Shown here one piece after another: positions 25,387 through 40,300 of a DNA stretch of 64,000 nucleotides. Below the pieces are notes generated by a model that was not told the origin of the DNA, did not search any database, and worked only from the letters and a program-made list of their open reading frames with translations. The first letter of the stretch is position 1. Each line of letters starts with the position of its first letter. The translations under genes were made by a program, and so were the position numbers. Origin of the DNA: Erinaceus europaeus (Eukaryota > Chordata > Mammalia > Eulipotyphla > Erinaceidae); contig NC_080177.1 in NCBI RefSeq assembly GCF_950295315.1, positions 75,403,786 to 75,467,785 on the forward strand, given 5' to 3'.

Positions 25387-28300
25387 TGTGTGTGTGTGTG
25401 TGAGTTTCTGGGTATCAAACCCTAAATACAAGAAAACCAATTCAAATACACACTCCCGTTTGTTGCAGCATTGCTTGCAATAGTCAAGAACTACAAACAA
25501 CCCAAGTGTCCACACACTGATGAATCAGTAAAGCTGATGCAATATATGTACACAATGAAATATGTTACTCAGTTTTTTTTTTAAATTTTTATTTATTTAT
25601 TTTCCCTTTTGTTGCCCTTGTTGTTTTATTGTTGTAGTTATTGTTGTTGTTGGATAGTACAGACAGAAATGGAGAGAGGAGGGGAAGACAGAGAGGGGGA
25701 GAGAAAGACACCTGCAGACTTGCTTCACCACCTGTTAAGGGACTCCCCTGCAAGCGGGGAACTGGGGGCTCGAACCGGGATTCTTACACCGGTCCTTGCA
25801 CTTTGCGCCACGTGCGCTTAACCGCTGCACTACCGCCCAACTCCCATGTTACTCAGTTTTAAGGTAGATGAAATCTTGTCATTTGCAAGATAGATGGATC
25901 TAGAGGGCTTTGTCCTTACTGAAAAGAGTCTCTCAGAGAAAGACAAATAGCACACAATTTCACCTACACGTGGTATGTGGAAAAATCAAACAGGTGAACA
26001 TAAACAAACAAAAAGACTTTTTGATTGTAAGACAGATGATTGTTTATCAGAAAGCAGTGGTGAAGATAAATCATGACACAAGGATCAGCTGTGTAATGAA
26101 AGATGGAAATGGGCTTTCAGAGCCACCAAGTTCATTCACCTGGATGTTGTGCCAGGTTTGTCATGAGTCTGACCCAGGTTCGAGCCTGGCCCCCGCCACT
26201 GTACAGGACGCTTCAGTGCTGTAGTATTTTTCTTTCTCTTCCTCTGTCTCTCTGAGATCTGATGAGATCGGGAGTGTTCAGGTGGAATGGCTGTAGACTG
26301 TCTGTCTCTGTCTACTCTTGCTATCTGAAAAGATTAGAGTGACAAGAACAACAACAAATAATCATAGTAATAGTAATAAATGGACTTTCAGTGCTGAACT
26401 TAATATAGTATATGCACATGCTGATTTTCAATGATGAACACAAAGTCATATAATATTATAATGTGATATTCAAATAAATAAGTAGTAATGGTGGTTGACA
26501 TGTGGAAAATGGATTAAAGAAAAGGGAAAGAGTAAAATTTTATTTTAATAATAGAGAAATAGCAACTCTGTGTTGGTTGGTGAGTTCCTTTCTTACTTAT
26601 AGAATAATTGTGCTTCTTTCATTGAAAGGTCAGTGTCTCATGGAATCCTTCCTGGACAGAAGAAATTCCTTAACAGGATTCCACTCTATGATCGCCATTT
26701 TCTGTCTCCCAGCCTACCTATGATTTTAGATTTTGACAAATTTGCTCAAAGCAGGGGAGGAATTCCAAAAAATACTAAGCCTCGGACATGGGCTCTCAGT
26801 TTATTCTCTTCATATAAGCATCAGAGGGAAAGCACAAAAGAGAAGCTTTTTCAAACCTGTGCTGTTAGAGAGGAGCCTGAACAAGAGCTGCAACCCAGCC
26901 CGGAACTGAGTGATTCTCTGAGTACTGGCCTCCCTCTAGAGGTCACCGAACATTATAAATCTGAAGTGAAGCTACTGACTGAAGAAATAAACAGGAAGAA
27001 AAAATATCCTGCATTTTTATATTGTAGACGTGGAGCAATTTATAGGAAACTGGGAATGTTACAGAGTGCCATGAGTGATCTACAGGAAGTAAGTTTTATT
27101 TAGTCAAACAATAACAATTGACACTTGGTTCTAATTATATGCATACTTCCCCCCCCCTGCAATTTTCAACAGGACACATGGTTTTTTGTTTGTTTTTTTT
27201 TTTTTGTAAAATTATAACTATTGGCATTTTTCAAATAACAACAAGTACAGGTTTTCTGTCCAAGTGGGAAGTACTGTTTTATATTATACATATATGGTCA
27301 TTGGTGTCAACAGTATTGAAGACATTTATTTGATAGAATATCTTCCTTTAGTGGTCCGGGAGGTGGCGCAGTGGTAAAGCTTTGGACTCTCAAGCATGAG
27401 GTCCCGAGTTTGATTCCCGGCAGCACATGTGCCAGAGTGATGTCTGGTTCTTTCTCCTCCTATCTTTCTCATAAATAAAAATGAAATCTAAAAAAAAAAA
27501 AAAAAAAGAATATCTTCCTTTAATACAACAACTTGAGTTTATACATTTCTAGGCTATTCGCATGGAACCATTGTTTCTCAATGCCTACTGGCACCGACAT
27601 TTCATTTATCTCTTTCAAGATAGAATTAGTGAAGCATTGGATGACTTGAATTATATAAATAAATATAATAAAAACAATGCAGGTATGTTATCTGTGCCTA
27701 CAATTACTTATATCTTTGTCTGAGCTTTTATCATTCAGTGGGATTGTAGAGATAAAGTGACCAATGTGTCTCCTAAAAGTGTGATTTTTTCCCCCCCAGG
27801 TTAAATGTCTACTGCTATTGTAAATGTAATGCTCTTATGTTCCTACATTTTCAAAATACTCACAATGGTTTAAGATGTTCATATTCTTGGTATGTGTTAC
27901 ACTAAGTTTATTCCTTACTACTCATCCCACAAGAAAAGTGCAAACTTAAAAAATTTTAGTTGGGAGGGGGACAGTGAGTGGTAGCACAGCAGGCTAAGCG
28001 CACGTGGTGCAAAGCTCAAGGACTGGCATAAGGATCCTGGTTCGAGCCCCTGGCTCCCCACCTGCAGGGGTATTGCCTCACTAGCGGTGAAGCAGGTCTG
28101 CAGGTGTCTGTCTTTCTCTCCCCCTCCTCTCTCAATTTCTCTCTGTCCTATCCAATAAAAAATGGAAAAAATAGAAAAATAGCCTCCAGGAGCAGTGGAT
28201 TCACACCAAGCCCCAGCAATAACCCTGGAGACAAAAAAAAAAAAAAAAAAAAGAAAGAAAGAAAAATTTAGTTGTAGACTCTCAAATCTTTTACCTGATT

Positions 28301-31300
28301 ACAAATCTTTGAGTAGGAGTTGTAATGTTCTAAAATATCTTGGAGTTGTATGAAATCTGTATTTTTTTTCTTTTGCGTGCTTTGTATTCTCCTCTAACAA
28401 CTTGAATAATGAAACATAGAACTTTCAGGTTATGAGAAAACTCACTAAGGGGCCAGATGGTGGGACGGCTAGTTGCCCTCGCATGTTATAATATGCAAAG
28501 ACTCTGGGTCAAGCCCCAGGTCCTCATCTGCAGAGGGAAAGCTTTGTGAGTGGTGAAGCAGTGTTGCACGTGTATCTTTGTCCATCACCCCTCCCTTCCC
28601 TCTCAATTTCTGACTGTCTCTAGCCAATAAATAAATAAATATGAAAAATTAAAATAAAAAGGGAACACTTGCTAATTTTTGAATTCCTTGAACTGATAAT
28701 ATATACTTAGGATGTAATATGAGCTTACTTATTTAATCTTTGCTATTTAAAAAAATATTTTCTGTCTTTTAAATCTTGTATGGTTAGCACCTAACTTATT
28801 ATTATTTTTTTTGCTGTGAGACACTGAAAGAGTATAAAACATTGTGGACATGCACAAAAAAGGTCAAGGGTAATTTTTATCATTTTGAATTAAAATTAAA
28901 AACATTTTCTACTTTTTATCATAAATGAGTATAGAATCTTTAAAAATAAGATATGAATTATTGAAATTTTAAAAAAGCGTAACTTAGGCGGTTAAGGAAG
29001 TATAAGAGAAACATTGTGAACGTCATTATTACACTATACTGAAAGGATTACTGTTTAAAAATGTAATAGAAATGATTGACACTAAAACTGACTTTTAAAA
29101 TGTTTTCTCTAGAGGTCTATTTATCAAAGGCAGAAATTTTTAAGGGAAAAAATGATACTACACTGGCAATTATAAACTATTCCCTGGCAATTAAGTGTAA
29201 ACCCACAGATGCGGATATGTATTTCAGGAGAGGTGAGATGTATGAGCTGGAAAACAAGGTGCTGGCCATGGACGATTTCTCTAAAGTAAGCTTTACACCA
29301 TACAATGCTACCCTTAGGTCACAGTAGTGCTTCCTTAACAATAGAGTGAGCTGTCAAAATTATCTTCTATGTGTTGTAAGATAAAACCAATTAATTTAGT
29401 GTGTAGTGGGGCCTAGAACGTTTATTACTAAAATTTATATCCATACCATCTCAATGTTTTGTCGTTGTTATTGTTAGTAGTTAGGGAATGAACTTCTATA
29501 TAGAGCTGGGGTACTGAGACAGCTCTGAGGATAGCTAGACTTTTCTAGTTCCCATCTGTTGAACCATGAAACAGTGCTTCATGAGACCTTTGAAAATTAT
29601 GCCTTTGCTTCAAACAATAGAGAAAATAATTTTCCACTTATTAACTCTTAGAACACAGTTGATTTTCTTCTGCAGCAAACCTGCTGCTCTCAGAAAAGCT
29701 GTGCTCACTGACTTTTCATTCATTTATTCACTAATATTTATGAACTAAGGAGCAGTATAACATAGTAGATAAATCTTGGTTAAAAAACAAAAACCCAGAT
29801 GTCTCCCGCTTTCATCGAGTCAGTAAAGGGCAGATAGTAAAGAAATAAAGACATATATAAATACATAAGTACAAATTATGTGAGTGTTAGGAAAGAAAGA
29901 TGGTGGGGTAATTTAAATTTGGGTAGAGTATATCAAAGGGTTCCCCTGAGAAAGTGAACTTGTAGCTCCATTGTATTTGAGAGTCAAGAGTTGGGTAGAT
30001 AGTCCCGATTACAGCAGAATTATAAACGGAATCTCCTCACTTTTAACGTTAAATTCTTAGTTCGTAGTGCAATTTGTAACTTAAAGATCATTTAATTAAC
30101 TTAGCTCTTTGTGTTCCTTAATTCCTTGTCTTCTTTTCTCTTTCCTGTTTTTTCCTTCTCTTTTCTCTTCTTTTTTTCTTTTCTCACTTTTATTAAGAGG
30201 GTGGGGTTTAATGGTCTATAGTGCAGTCATTGGCACATGGGTACAGCTTCAAACTTTTTTGCTATTTTTTTTGCTTCCAGGGTTATGGCTGGGGCTTGGT
30301 GCTGGCACTATGAATCCACTGGTCTTGGTGGCCATTTTTCTTTTTTTTTTTGATAGGACAGAGCGATATTGAAAAGGGAGAGGAAGATAAAGAGGGAGAG
30401 AGAAAGAAAGAAACCTGCAGACTTGCTTCACTGCTTATGAAGTGACCCCTTCTGCAGGTGGAATCCTTGTGTGGGTCCTTGCACTTTGTACTATGTGTGC
30501 CTAACCCCGTGCACCACTGCCCGGCCTCCTTATTATCTTTATTGGATAGAGACAGCCAGAAGTCAAAAGGGAAGAGGATGATAGAGTAAAAGAAACAGAG
30601 ATATCTGCAGGCCTGCTTTACCATTTGCAAAACTTTCTCTCCACAGGTGGGATAGCGGCTGAAACTGGGTCCTTGTACATTATAACATGTGTTCTCAACC
30701 AGGTGCACCACCCCCAGCCCCTCATGGCTACAATTTCTTTTTTTTTTTTTTCTTTTTTTTTTTTACAATAGTTTGTACATGCATAACATTCCCCAGATTC
30801 CCATTTAGCAATACAACCCCCACTATGTCATTCATCATCTTTCATGGACGTGTATTCTCCCCACGCACCCACCCACCCCAGAGTCTTTTACTTTGGTGTA
30901 ATACTCCAATGCCCTTTCAGGTTCGACTTGTGTTTTCTTTTCTAATCTTATTTTTCAACTTCGGCCTGAGAGTGAGATCATCCCATCTTCATCCTTCTGT
31001 TTCTGACTTATTTCACTGAAGATGAATTTTTCAAGGTCCATCCAAGATCGGCTGAAAATGGTAAAGTCACCATTTTTTACAGCTGAGTAGTATTCCATTG
31101 TGTATATAGACATGGCTACAATTTCAATGTGTACCCAGACCCCAAAGCTCTTTCACCTCTCCCTCCCCTTTTCTCTTCGTCCTTTGCATGCCTAGTCCAC
31201 CTCTCACTCTGTGTGTTCCTCCCCTTTCCCTTATTATCAAGTCCCACTTAGAAGTGAGATCATTTGATAGTTGTCCTCTTTTCTGGCTTATCTCACTTAA

Positions 31301-34300
31301 CATGGTGTCTTCAAGTTCCATACAGGATGATGTGAATGAGATGACTCGATCATTTTCAACAGCAGAGTAGTATTCCATTGTGTATATATACCGCAGTTTT
31401 TCTTAATTCACTCATTTGTCCTTGGAAATCTGGGTAGCTTCCAACTTTTGGCTATCAAAAATTGTGCTGCTATGAAGACAGATATACATAGATCTCTTCT
31501 GATAGGTGTTCCATTATGGTGAGCTACCTAATTGACATGCTTTTGATTTAAGAGACTATTGTGAGTTTTGGTTATCTTCCAACACAGAAGTGACCAAAAA
31601 ATATCTTTTGAAGATATTGAAATTATTCAATTGTCTTTTCTGTTCATTTCTTCCATCTGACATCAGAGGTTTATAAATGAGCTAATGTAACACCCTGAGA
31701 TTACACAAGCTTCAAGATCTTTAACATTTTTTCTCCTGTTTTAAAAATAACATATTTTTTTTTGGTTTTCCCACTAATTATTTTCCCACTAATAGGAAAG
31801 AGGCCCTGCAACTTAGTATGCAGTGGATTAGTCTGTTGAAGTTGTGACTTGTATGCCAGTGTGAAATGAATGAGCCTTGCCAATTCATTTCTTTACCCAA
31901 CTTTGGGGGCTAGATTCATCTTTATTTGCATTGATTGAATCAAGCTCAATGCGGCTCAATGTGTTACCTTTAATTGGCACAAAATGCCATGATCAGTCAA
32001 ATGTAACTCCACTCTGGTTGAACAATGTGCTTCTGAAGTTTATTATTATTATTATTATTTTAAATTTTTTATTTAATTTATTTATTCCCTTTTGTTGCCC
32101 TTGTTGTTTTATTGTTGTAGTTATTATTGATGTTGTTGTTGTTGGATAGGACAGAGAGAAATGGAGAGAGGAGGGGAAGACAGAGAGAGGGAGAGAAAGA
32201 CAGACACCTGCAGACCTGCTTCACCGCCTGTGAAGGGACCTGCCTGCAGGTGGGGAGCCGGGGGCTCGAACCGGGATCCTGATGCTGGTCCTTGAGCTTA
32301 GTGCCACCTGCGCTTAACCCGCTGCGCTACAGCCCGACTCCCTATTATTATTATTTTTTAATTAAAAAAAAATATTTTCCCTTTTGTTGCCATTGTTTTT
32401 ATTGTTGTAGTTATTGTTGTTATTGATGTCATCATTGTTAGAACAGAGAGAAATGGAGAGAGGAGGGGAACACAGAGAGGGGGAGAGAAAGACACTTGCA
32501 GACCTGCTTCACCGCCTGTGAAGTGACTCCCATGCAGGTGGGGAGCCGGGGCTTCGAACCGGAATCCTTACTCTGGTTCTTGCGCTTTGTGCCACGTGCG
32601 CTTAACCCGCTGCGCCACCACCCGACTCCTGCTTCTGAAGTTTTATCGGTATAATTGCCAGTAGGCAAACACTTTGACTTCTTATATGTTCTATTTTGAT
32701 TTCCTCTCAGAAAAACTTCCCTGCACCTTTAGAATTTGAAGATACACGATCTTCCCAAGGACATAGTCTTTAAATATAAATCTGAAAATATTGTCACCTA
32801 CCACTAGTTTATTTTTGTTATCTGAAATGAAAATGTGGGTGTAGTCCATTTGATTTGTTGTAGGATTATATATTTTTCATTTTCTTATTCATATGTGGTG
32901 AACTTTTGTGCCTCTTCCCCAACCCTCATCTCCACACAGTGCATTTTTTATGATCCTAAAAGAACAGACGCATTGTTAAAACGGGGGATATATCACTATG
33001 AGAATGAGAGCTGGCTTTCAGCCGCGACAGATTTTACAGCCTTGTTAAAAATAGACCCCCAACATCTTCGAGCAAGGTGAGATTTGTTTTAGATGTGAAT
33101 TTTGAAAAAAAAAAATTGAAATACATTTTTAGTGCAGAAAATTAGCTAAAATACATCAAACAGCCCCATAAAATGTATCAATTTTCAGTGCTGCCAGGGA
33201 ATGAAAACCTCTCCTTATACCCTAACAGTAGTAAATACTTTTATTTAACAACTGTAAAAGCACAAATGGGAGTTCTGTCATTTGTGTTTCCTAAGTACTA
33301 GTTATATTGTCAGTTTAAAAAGTACTGTCCGATATTTGGGTGTTATATTTTGTGTCAAAGAAAACTATAACATCTCTACTTACTGCATCCATTTTCTCCA
33401 AAATGTCGGTGGAATTATCTGGTATGTATGTATGTATGTATGTGTGGGTGTAGATATGTATGTATGTATGTATTTTGCTATAGTACTACTGAACTCTGGT
33501 TTACGGTGGTGCTGGGGATTGAATCTGTGACCTTTGAGTGCCTCAGGCATGAAAGTCTTTTTTACATAACTGTTATGCTGTCTTCCCAGGCCTTTTTATT
33601 TATTTATTTTTAATTGCTTTGACATATGGTGGTGTTGGAGATTAAACAGGAGACCTCAGAGCATCAAGCATGAAAGTATTTTGCGTGACCATTGTAGTGT
33701 CTCTCCAGTTTGACTTTTCTGGAGAACAAGCTTGGTCTCTACATATATTTTAAAGTCTAATTAACATTTTGGGTACTCATTATATAATAAACATTTTTTT
33801 TTTTTACTGACACACCTCTCATAAATGTAAGAAAATAAAATTAGTAAGCATATACCAATTGACTAATAGTTAATATGTACATATCAATAATTATGTGTAT
33901 CATACTGTAATTTATTTACTAAAATATCCATATTCTTTATTATCTTTTTTGTTAACACCATAACAAAACTTGCTTGAGAAGCAATTGAAAATAATCACAA
34001 ATCATTATTCAAATACCTTAATTTAAAAAAAAATTATGATTAATAGTAGTTTACAATATTTTTTTATTTTTTAAAAAATTTAAAAAAATTATATTTATTT
34101 ATTCCCTTTTGTTGTCCTTGTTGTTTTATTGTTGTCGTTATTATTGATGTCGTCGTTGTTGGGTAGGACAGAGAGAAATGGAGAGAGGAGGGGAAGACAG
34201 AGGGGGAGAGAAAGATAGACACTTGCAGACCTGCTTCACTGCCAGTGAAGCGACTCCCCTGCAGGTGGGAAGCTGGGGGTTTGAATCCAGATCCTTCCAC

Positions 34301-37300
34301 CAGTCCTTGTGCTTTGCACCACATGCTCTTAACCCGCTGTGCTACCGCCCGACTCCCAGTTTACAAGATTTTTGTAGGCTGACACCACACCACACCACAC
34401 CACACCACACCACACCACACCAACCACCAAAGCTCTTTTGTAAAGTTCTACTAAAAGAGAGAAAGTCTGCATCGTGTAGTGCATGATAAGATCATTGTTT
34501 CCTTTTTTTTAGGACCTACCGAGGGAGAGCATATTTTAAGCGGCATCTGTATAAGGATGCAGTTCAAGACTTTTCTTATGTGATTCACTTCGATCCCAAT
34601 AACTGGCTGGCACTGTACTACAGAGCTTGTATATTTCGGAAGACTAACCCTATGAGAGCACTGCAGGATTATAGTGTTTCAGGTACTTCTTCAACTGCAC
34701 ATATATTGGAGTTATTATTTTTTGTTGTTGAGACAATACACTACTGTTGGTATGCATGAGACCCCTTCTGTTTCATTTGGTTTAAATCCCCCCTGCTTAA
34801 CACTATCTATTTACATAACCACTTCATTCTATTTACATAACCACTGTTAACAAGTTCCACCCTCCCTCCAGGGCATTTGTGGTTCAGTGATAGGATTCTC
34901 GCCTAATCTGCCCCCTCTTTGTCACACTCTGATTTTCACCAGTCACTTTTCTCTCCACCCTCTCTATGTCACATCCTGTTTCCACCTTACTTGGCAAGTA
35001 TATATAAAGACAACATTGTGAGTTTTACAGTACTGTACCTTTAGTTTAGCTTAGCTCGGCTTAGATTGTGCTGCGTCCTGCATGAATAAAGAGATACTGC
35101 CTACAGCTCAACCATGAATCCCTGGTCGTCTGTTACCCGCCCGTGAAGCCCGGCGAAAACAACATAACCCGTCGAAAACAACACACTACTACATAAATTC
35201 CATTTGTACAACTTTTAATCTTGACAGCTGTGCATGTGTGAGAGTTTGACTTGTGGTCTAGTGACTCATTTTTCATAGATTGGAATACTAATGTGGGAGA
35301 ACTGCTGCCGCAGTGGATCACTGTGTAGATGATATAGGAGTGCTATATGATATATGGATAACAATGTATCTATATAGTGTGTGCATTCATGTACACGTAT
35401 AAGCAATAACGGTTTAGGTAAACGCGTTTCTAGCCTGTCCATTTGGCGTGTCTGTGAATAACTCTGACAAAAAATAGAGATCGCCTCAAAGAAATCTATG
35501 TATTGAGTTCTGAGAATGTTTCTATTCTGTTGTCCCAATCAGTCTGCTAAAACAGTGTCTTGTGTCCTGCATCATAGACCCGGCCCATGGAATACTTAAA
35601 TCGAGTCTTTTTATTATTCAAAAGCTAAAAATAGACTGTGAATAATTAAAGGAGGATGACAACAAGTAACAAAGTGGTTATTTTCACTTGACCCTGTATC
35701 AGTGTTTTCCTGGTGTGGGAATAGGTATATCATAGTTCTGAGATAAGAGAAAGTACTTAGTAATGTATTTCCAGCTGAATAAACAAGTCCATTCTGCTTG
35801 GCAAAATCCAGACACTGACCAATCCACCGAAGGTGGTTATTACTGTCTTGGCTCAAATTACTGGAATTCCATCATCCCATCATCCCTGATCTACAAATTA
35901 AGAGCCAACCAGCCTTTTACAAATACATCACTCCTCAGGGAAGTAGCCCTAAGAGAACTGTGACTTGGTGGCAAAAGGTAAAACTTCTTCCTTACCCAAA
36001 ACAGCCTCGAGAGCTTAGAAGACATGGATCAAGTGATAGGGGACTGCTCATGGCAGTGAGACTATGAGAGAAGGCCTGAGATGGTCTCTAGATCCGTTAC
36101 AAAGCCCATCTCTACTGCTGATTCGGATCATGTCCATAATCAATTTACCTGAGCCCTTTTGGACCTTAAATCTCATCATCTGTACAGTGAGTGGACTAGC
36201 ATAGATCTCTTCCAGGTCTAGTGAGTTTGTGACCCATAATAGCCACATTGCTACTTATCAGCAGATAGATTCTTTTATGTGAACCCTGCTTTCCACTTAC
36301 CAAGTAAGTACATCCATCATAAGTATGTTCTCTTCGATGTAATGCTAAAGAAAAAAAAAAAAGCACAATAAGCAACAGAAAGTATGTAGGCTAAAATACA
36401 ACTCAGCCATGTTTGTTTCAGTTCCTAAATCAAATATATATTTTCTTTCTTTCTTTCTTTTTTTAGTTCTCATAAATGATGGTTATGAGAATGTTTATTG
36501 TTTTCTACATCGGGGAATACTGTATACAGATCTAAAACTCTGGATGCTGGCAATTTGTGACTTTGAAACTGTTATATCTCTAGAAAGGTATGTTTCATAT
36601 TCACCGAGTTCACTTTTGTAGAAAATTAAGATGGGTGGGGTGGGCAGACAATGGTGCACCTGGTTGAGTGCACATGCTACAATGTGCAAGGACCCAAGTT
36701 CAAGTACTCGGTCTTCACCTGCAGGGGGAAAGCTTCAGCTTCACAAATGGTGAAGCAGTGTGCTGCAGGTATCTCTCTGTCTCTTTCCCTCTCTACCACT
36801 CCTCTCCCTTCTTTATTTCTCTCTGTCTCTACCTAAATAAATATACTACCAAAAAAGTTAAGTAAAAGAAAATCAAAGGAAAAAAGAACTAAGGAAAATA
36901 CTTGTTTTTTATTCTTGGCCAGTAATAACTTTGTAGAAAACCAATTATACAGTCATCCTAGATCAGAATCCTACTTCTAAAAGTAAGATTATTTATCAAA
37001 TAACACCTGTCCTTGATATGCTTGCTAATTTTCAGAACTTGAATGGTTTTGAGAGGAGTTAGTGCTATAGTTAGTGAAAGCGACAAATGCGGTTGACAAA
37101 ATACCTAACGTGCTTGGCACATCTGCTTTGCCATGCATGTGACACAAGTTCAAGCCAGGCCTCCCCCACAGAGAAGGAAGCTTTGCTGCTGCTGTGTCAT
37201 TTCCTGCCTGTCTCTTGTCTCTTTCTTTCTGAAAAAGCCAAGCTGGAGTGATGAAGACCTAGCAATGGCAACAAACAAGTCCAATAACCTATTAGGAGCA

Positions 37301-40300
37301 GTCTAGAAATGCTTAGGTTAGAACTTCCTATAGTTAATTTTATGGGAAAATGTCATCAAACTTTAAAATAATGACAAAGTATTTTGTTTACAATATCATT
37401 GGTTTGGACAACACATAAGCGAGTGAGAGGAAGCCTTTTTAGAACTTCTGACTTCGTCTTATGCATACATGTGAAGTAAGAGAATGAAGAAGCTAGCTAT
37501 CTGAAACATAAGTTCCTTGTTAGATACGTATTTGTGAGTTCCAGGGAGAGAGAGCTGAAAGATACACACACTACTCAGAAAATCAAGGGATAAAACAGAA
37601 TAAATGATTCCTTTTCTTTGGGCTGGGTGGTGGCACACATGTTTCAATACACAAGGACCGGGGTTCAAACCCCTACCTGGTCCCCACCTGTAGGAGGACT
37701 GCTTCCCAAGTGGTGAAGCAGGGGTGCAGGTGTCTCTCTGTTTCTTTCCCTCTCTACCTCCCCCTTCCTCTTGATTTCTGACCGTCTGAGCAATAAATAA
37801 ATAAAGATAATAAAAAAAATGATTCCTCTTCTTTCCAACGAAGCATTCATTAGAATGGAAAGTGTTGGAAAGAGTGACCTATTATGCCCATTCCAAGCCA
37901 GTCAGCCCACTGTTTATATAGCTGATCTAAACTAAATTTTGATTCTCAACAAGCATGGAGCAGGCTGGGGGAACAGCACAGTATTTATGCAAACAGTTTT
38001 CATGACTGAGGTTACAAAATCCCAGGTTCAATCCCCCATTAATCAGAGCTGAGTAGGGCTCTGGTAAAATAAATAAATGTATTCCTCATTCGTTAACAAA
38101 CAAACAGAACAAACATGGGGTATAGTGCTATAAATACCACCATACTTAAAAAAAATTTTTTTAGCCTATTAGGGCAGGGAAGATAGCATAATGGTTATGC
38201 AAAAAGACTCTCAAGCCTGAAGCTCTGAGAGGTTCCAGGTTCAATCCCTCCCTCACACCATGGAAAATCAAAAATGGCAGTGCTGTGGTAAAAACAAAAC
38301 AACCAGCTATTATTTAAAAAATGTTTTTTGTTTAATGGTTTCTAAATTCGTTTTTTTATATTTATTTTATTTATTTATTCCCTTTTGTTGCCCTTGTTGT
38401 TTTATTGTTGTAGTTATTATTGTTGTTGTCATTGTTGGATAGGACAGAGAGAAATGGAGAGAGGGAGGGGAAGACAGAGAGGAGGAGAGAAAGATAGACA
38501 CCTGCAGACCTGCTGCACTGCCTGTGAAGCGACTCCCCTGCAGGTGGGGAGCCGGGGTTCGAACCGGGATCCTTATGCCGGTCCTTGTGCTTTGCGCCAC
38601 CTGCGCTTAACCCACTGCGCTACAGCCCTACTCCCTCTAAATTTGTTCTTTATTAGACTTGCAAAGTAAACAAAAAGACTCCAGGGATAGATTTCCCGAG
38701 GGTCTCTGGGCCCAAAAACCCAGGCTAAACTCAAGGTCAATGACCAAGACCCAAGACCCCTCTCCTTTTGTAGCCCTTCTTTTTTACTAATTTATTTATA
38801 AAATAAAAAAAATACTAACAAGACCATAGCATAAAAGGGGTACAATTCCACACAATTTCCACCACCCCACCAGAGTTCTGTATCCCCTCCCCTCCCTTGA
38901 AAGCTTTCTTCTTTTTTTTACCAGAGCACTGCTCAGCTCTGGCTTATGGTGGTGCAGGGGACTGAACCTGGGACTTTAGCCTCAGGCATGGGAGTCTCTT
39001 TGCATAAACATTATGCTATCTACCCCTGACCACTTTTTTTTTTTTTTTTTTTAAATCTGGATCAGGAAGTTTCAGCAGCAAATGGGCAGTAGAAACTTTG
39101 ATGTCTTGGTGTCTTTTAAGCAAAGAATCTCCTATGAAATAAAGAGTGTACTTTTCTTATTTTGAAGTAGAGGTATCAAACGATGTACTTTTGAAGGTCA
39201 TTTCTACATTGAAAATTGTTTGAATCCAAGAGAGAGAAAACATTTACTGTGCTTTACTAAAATATCAACAACAATTTGTTTTATATACTTTAATACATTT
39301 GTAATTGGGGAACAGTTATAATAAAGTATCTAACAAGATTTTACTTTCTCACATTTTTTTAAAGAACCATTATTTTAGCTTATATAAATATTGGCCTCAC
39401 ATATATGTTGCATCTGGATAAGTATGTTGAAGCTGCTTGGCATTTTTCAGAGGCTATTAAAATTGATCCTTTATCTGTTCAAAGCTACATGTGTCGAGCT
39501 GAAGCCTATTTTAAGGTATTTACAGTCTGAAAACATTGATTTTTGATAAATCTTTAATCTTCTAGATACTTGTTTAGTATAGTCTGAATAATACAGAAGC
39601 ATAACTGTTGTCAGTTAATCACAGAGGCTAATGCACTTCTAAGCAATACATATTAAGTGGTTTAAGCTAGCTATAAATGCACATTTAAAAACCTTCCATT
39701 TGGTGGCAGACCTAGTTAAGTGCACACATCAAAACCCCTGTTTATGAGGGGTACATATTTATTTATTTATTTATCTATTTACCCCCTCCTTACCACATCC
39801 CTCTCCCTGTCCTTTTCATCAGTCTTTTGCTTTGGTGCAGTGCACCCAACCAGTGCAAGTTTTACAATGCATTTCCCTTCCTGTTCTTGTTTCTGAAGTT
39901 CTGCTCATGAGTGAGATCATCCCATATTCATCCTTCTCTTTCTGACTTACCTTACAAATAGCAGAAAAGCTTTGCAGACACCTATCATGGCAAGATGGGA
40001 AATTGTGCCCAGCTGCCAACAATTGTACTATAAATAATTGATTACCAATTCAAAAAGAAAGTGTGTGTGTATATGTGCCTGTGTGTGAGAGAGATAGAGA
40101 TAGAGAAGGAGAGAGAGAGAGAAGGAGAGAGAGAGAGACAGAGAGAGAGAGAGTAGGTTTGCAGAAGTGTTTGTGGTCATCATGGGAAACTAGTCATTGA
40201 TATTTTTCCTTCAATTTTGTTTGAATTTTTCAGGTCATTTAAATAAAAAAAAAGAAATTTAATATATCCTCAGTGTGACAGATCCAAACAATACAACAGA

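Noticed and set aside
34873..34903. Functional tRNA-Gly gene
   Set aside because: Only the 5' half is present; there is no anticodon stem, T arm or terminator.
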